Assembly (NCBI RefSeq): GCF_947179515.1
Contig: NC_067472.1
Coordinates: 168,907,275 to 168,971,274 of the forward strand
From: Apodemus sylvaticus
Taxonomy: Eukaryota; Chordata; Mammalia; Rodentia; Muridae
Reading direction: 5' to 3'
DNA length: 64,000 bases
Under the pieces are notes generated by a model that worked only from the letters and a program-made list of their open reading frames with translations, was not told the DNA's origin and made no database searches. Below are positions 63,735 to 64,000 of the stretch, in pieces (within the stretch, counting starts at the first letter, position 1; the number at the start of each line of letters is the position of its first letter). The position numbers and the translations under genes are program-made.

Positions 63735-63885
63735 TAAAAGGCCTGGTGACGTACACCTTATTCTAGCATTCAGGAGGCAGAGGCAGGTAGATCTTCCTGA
63801 GGTTGAAGCCAGCCTTGTTGACACAGTGAGTTCCAGGCCAGTCAAAGCAACATATGGAAGACCATGTCTCAAAATTAGTAAACGG
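63735..63885 (+). mobile_element. Diverged B1 SINE
   Basis: ggcctggtgacgtacacctt to agaccatgtctcaaaattag. Old copy near the right edge. Confidence 0.8.
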
Positions 63886-64000
63886 ACAGGAAGAAGGGAG
63901 CTTCTGGGCTTGGCCTACTTGTTCTCTCGCTCTCATGGCTGCGGAGGCTGTCCTCCTCCTCTATTAGCAGGAGCCTCAGGGTTCCAGTCAGCAGCTCTCC

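Overview
This is genomic DNA of a mouse-like rodent. The evidence is dense B1, B2 and B3-type SINEs in both orientations, MT-type MaLR LTRs, (CA)n/(TC)n microsatellites, GT-AG introns, and three recognisable vertebrate genes. Those genes are Ccdc114/Odad1, Emp3 and Tmem143. Their order and orientation match the block I know from human 19q13.3 and proximal mouse chromosome 7; that placement is from memory, not from a search.

Layout. (1) 1-23.5 kb has no protein gene I can support. It holds a TG-rich tract (about 2.05-2.95 kb), a 7-kb array of highly degenerate, internally repeated low-copy DNA (about 2.94-10.02 kb), then scattered SINEs, MaLR LTR pieces and simple repeats. (2) 23.55-48.1 kb, minus strand, is the complete Odad1 (Ccdc114) gene. 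I could place 14 coding exons by splice sites; they join into one open frame of 2,091 nt including the stop (696 codons plus stop). Its introns hold a deleted gammaretrovirus-like ERV, two LTR-internal-LTR MaLR elements, a 193-bp near-identical inverted repeat and many SINEs. (3) 48.1-51.2 kb is the Odad1-Emp3 intergenic region, GC-rich at its left, with Sp1-type GC boxes, an RFX X-box-like site and a separate NRF1 plus ETS cluster. (4) 51.18-54.85 kb, plus strand, is Emp3: four coding exons, 163 aa, a TATA box, and a 27-bp minisatellite in the first coding intron. (5) 55.55-63.56 kb, minus strand, holds the last three coding exons of Tmem143. Its 5' part lies beyond the right edge. A 21-bp minisatellite and a MaLR element sit in its introns.

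How the genes relate. Odad1 encodes a coiled-coil subunit of the outer dynein arm docking complex in motile cilia. Emp3 encodes a four-pass membrane glycoprotein of the PMP22 family. Tmem143 encodes a two-pass membrane protein reported as mitochondrial. They do not form a pathway. Odad1 and Emp3 are divergent, and Emp3 and Tmem143 converge with about 0.7 kb between their 3' ends.

Most unusual parts: the degenerate higher-order repeat array at 2.94-10.02 kb, which I cannot assign to a known family; the inverted repeat at 36.5/37.1 kb; the in-frame minisatellite that lets the Emp3 reading frame run through its first coding intron; and a set of MaLR elements sharing a tRNA-Leu-type primer binding site. 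Repeat family names are assigned by memory of consensus sequences and should be checked with RepeatMasker.
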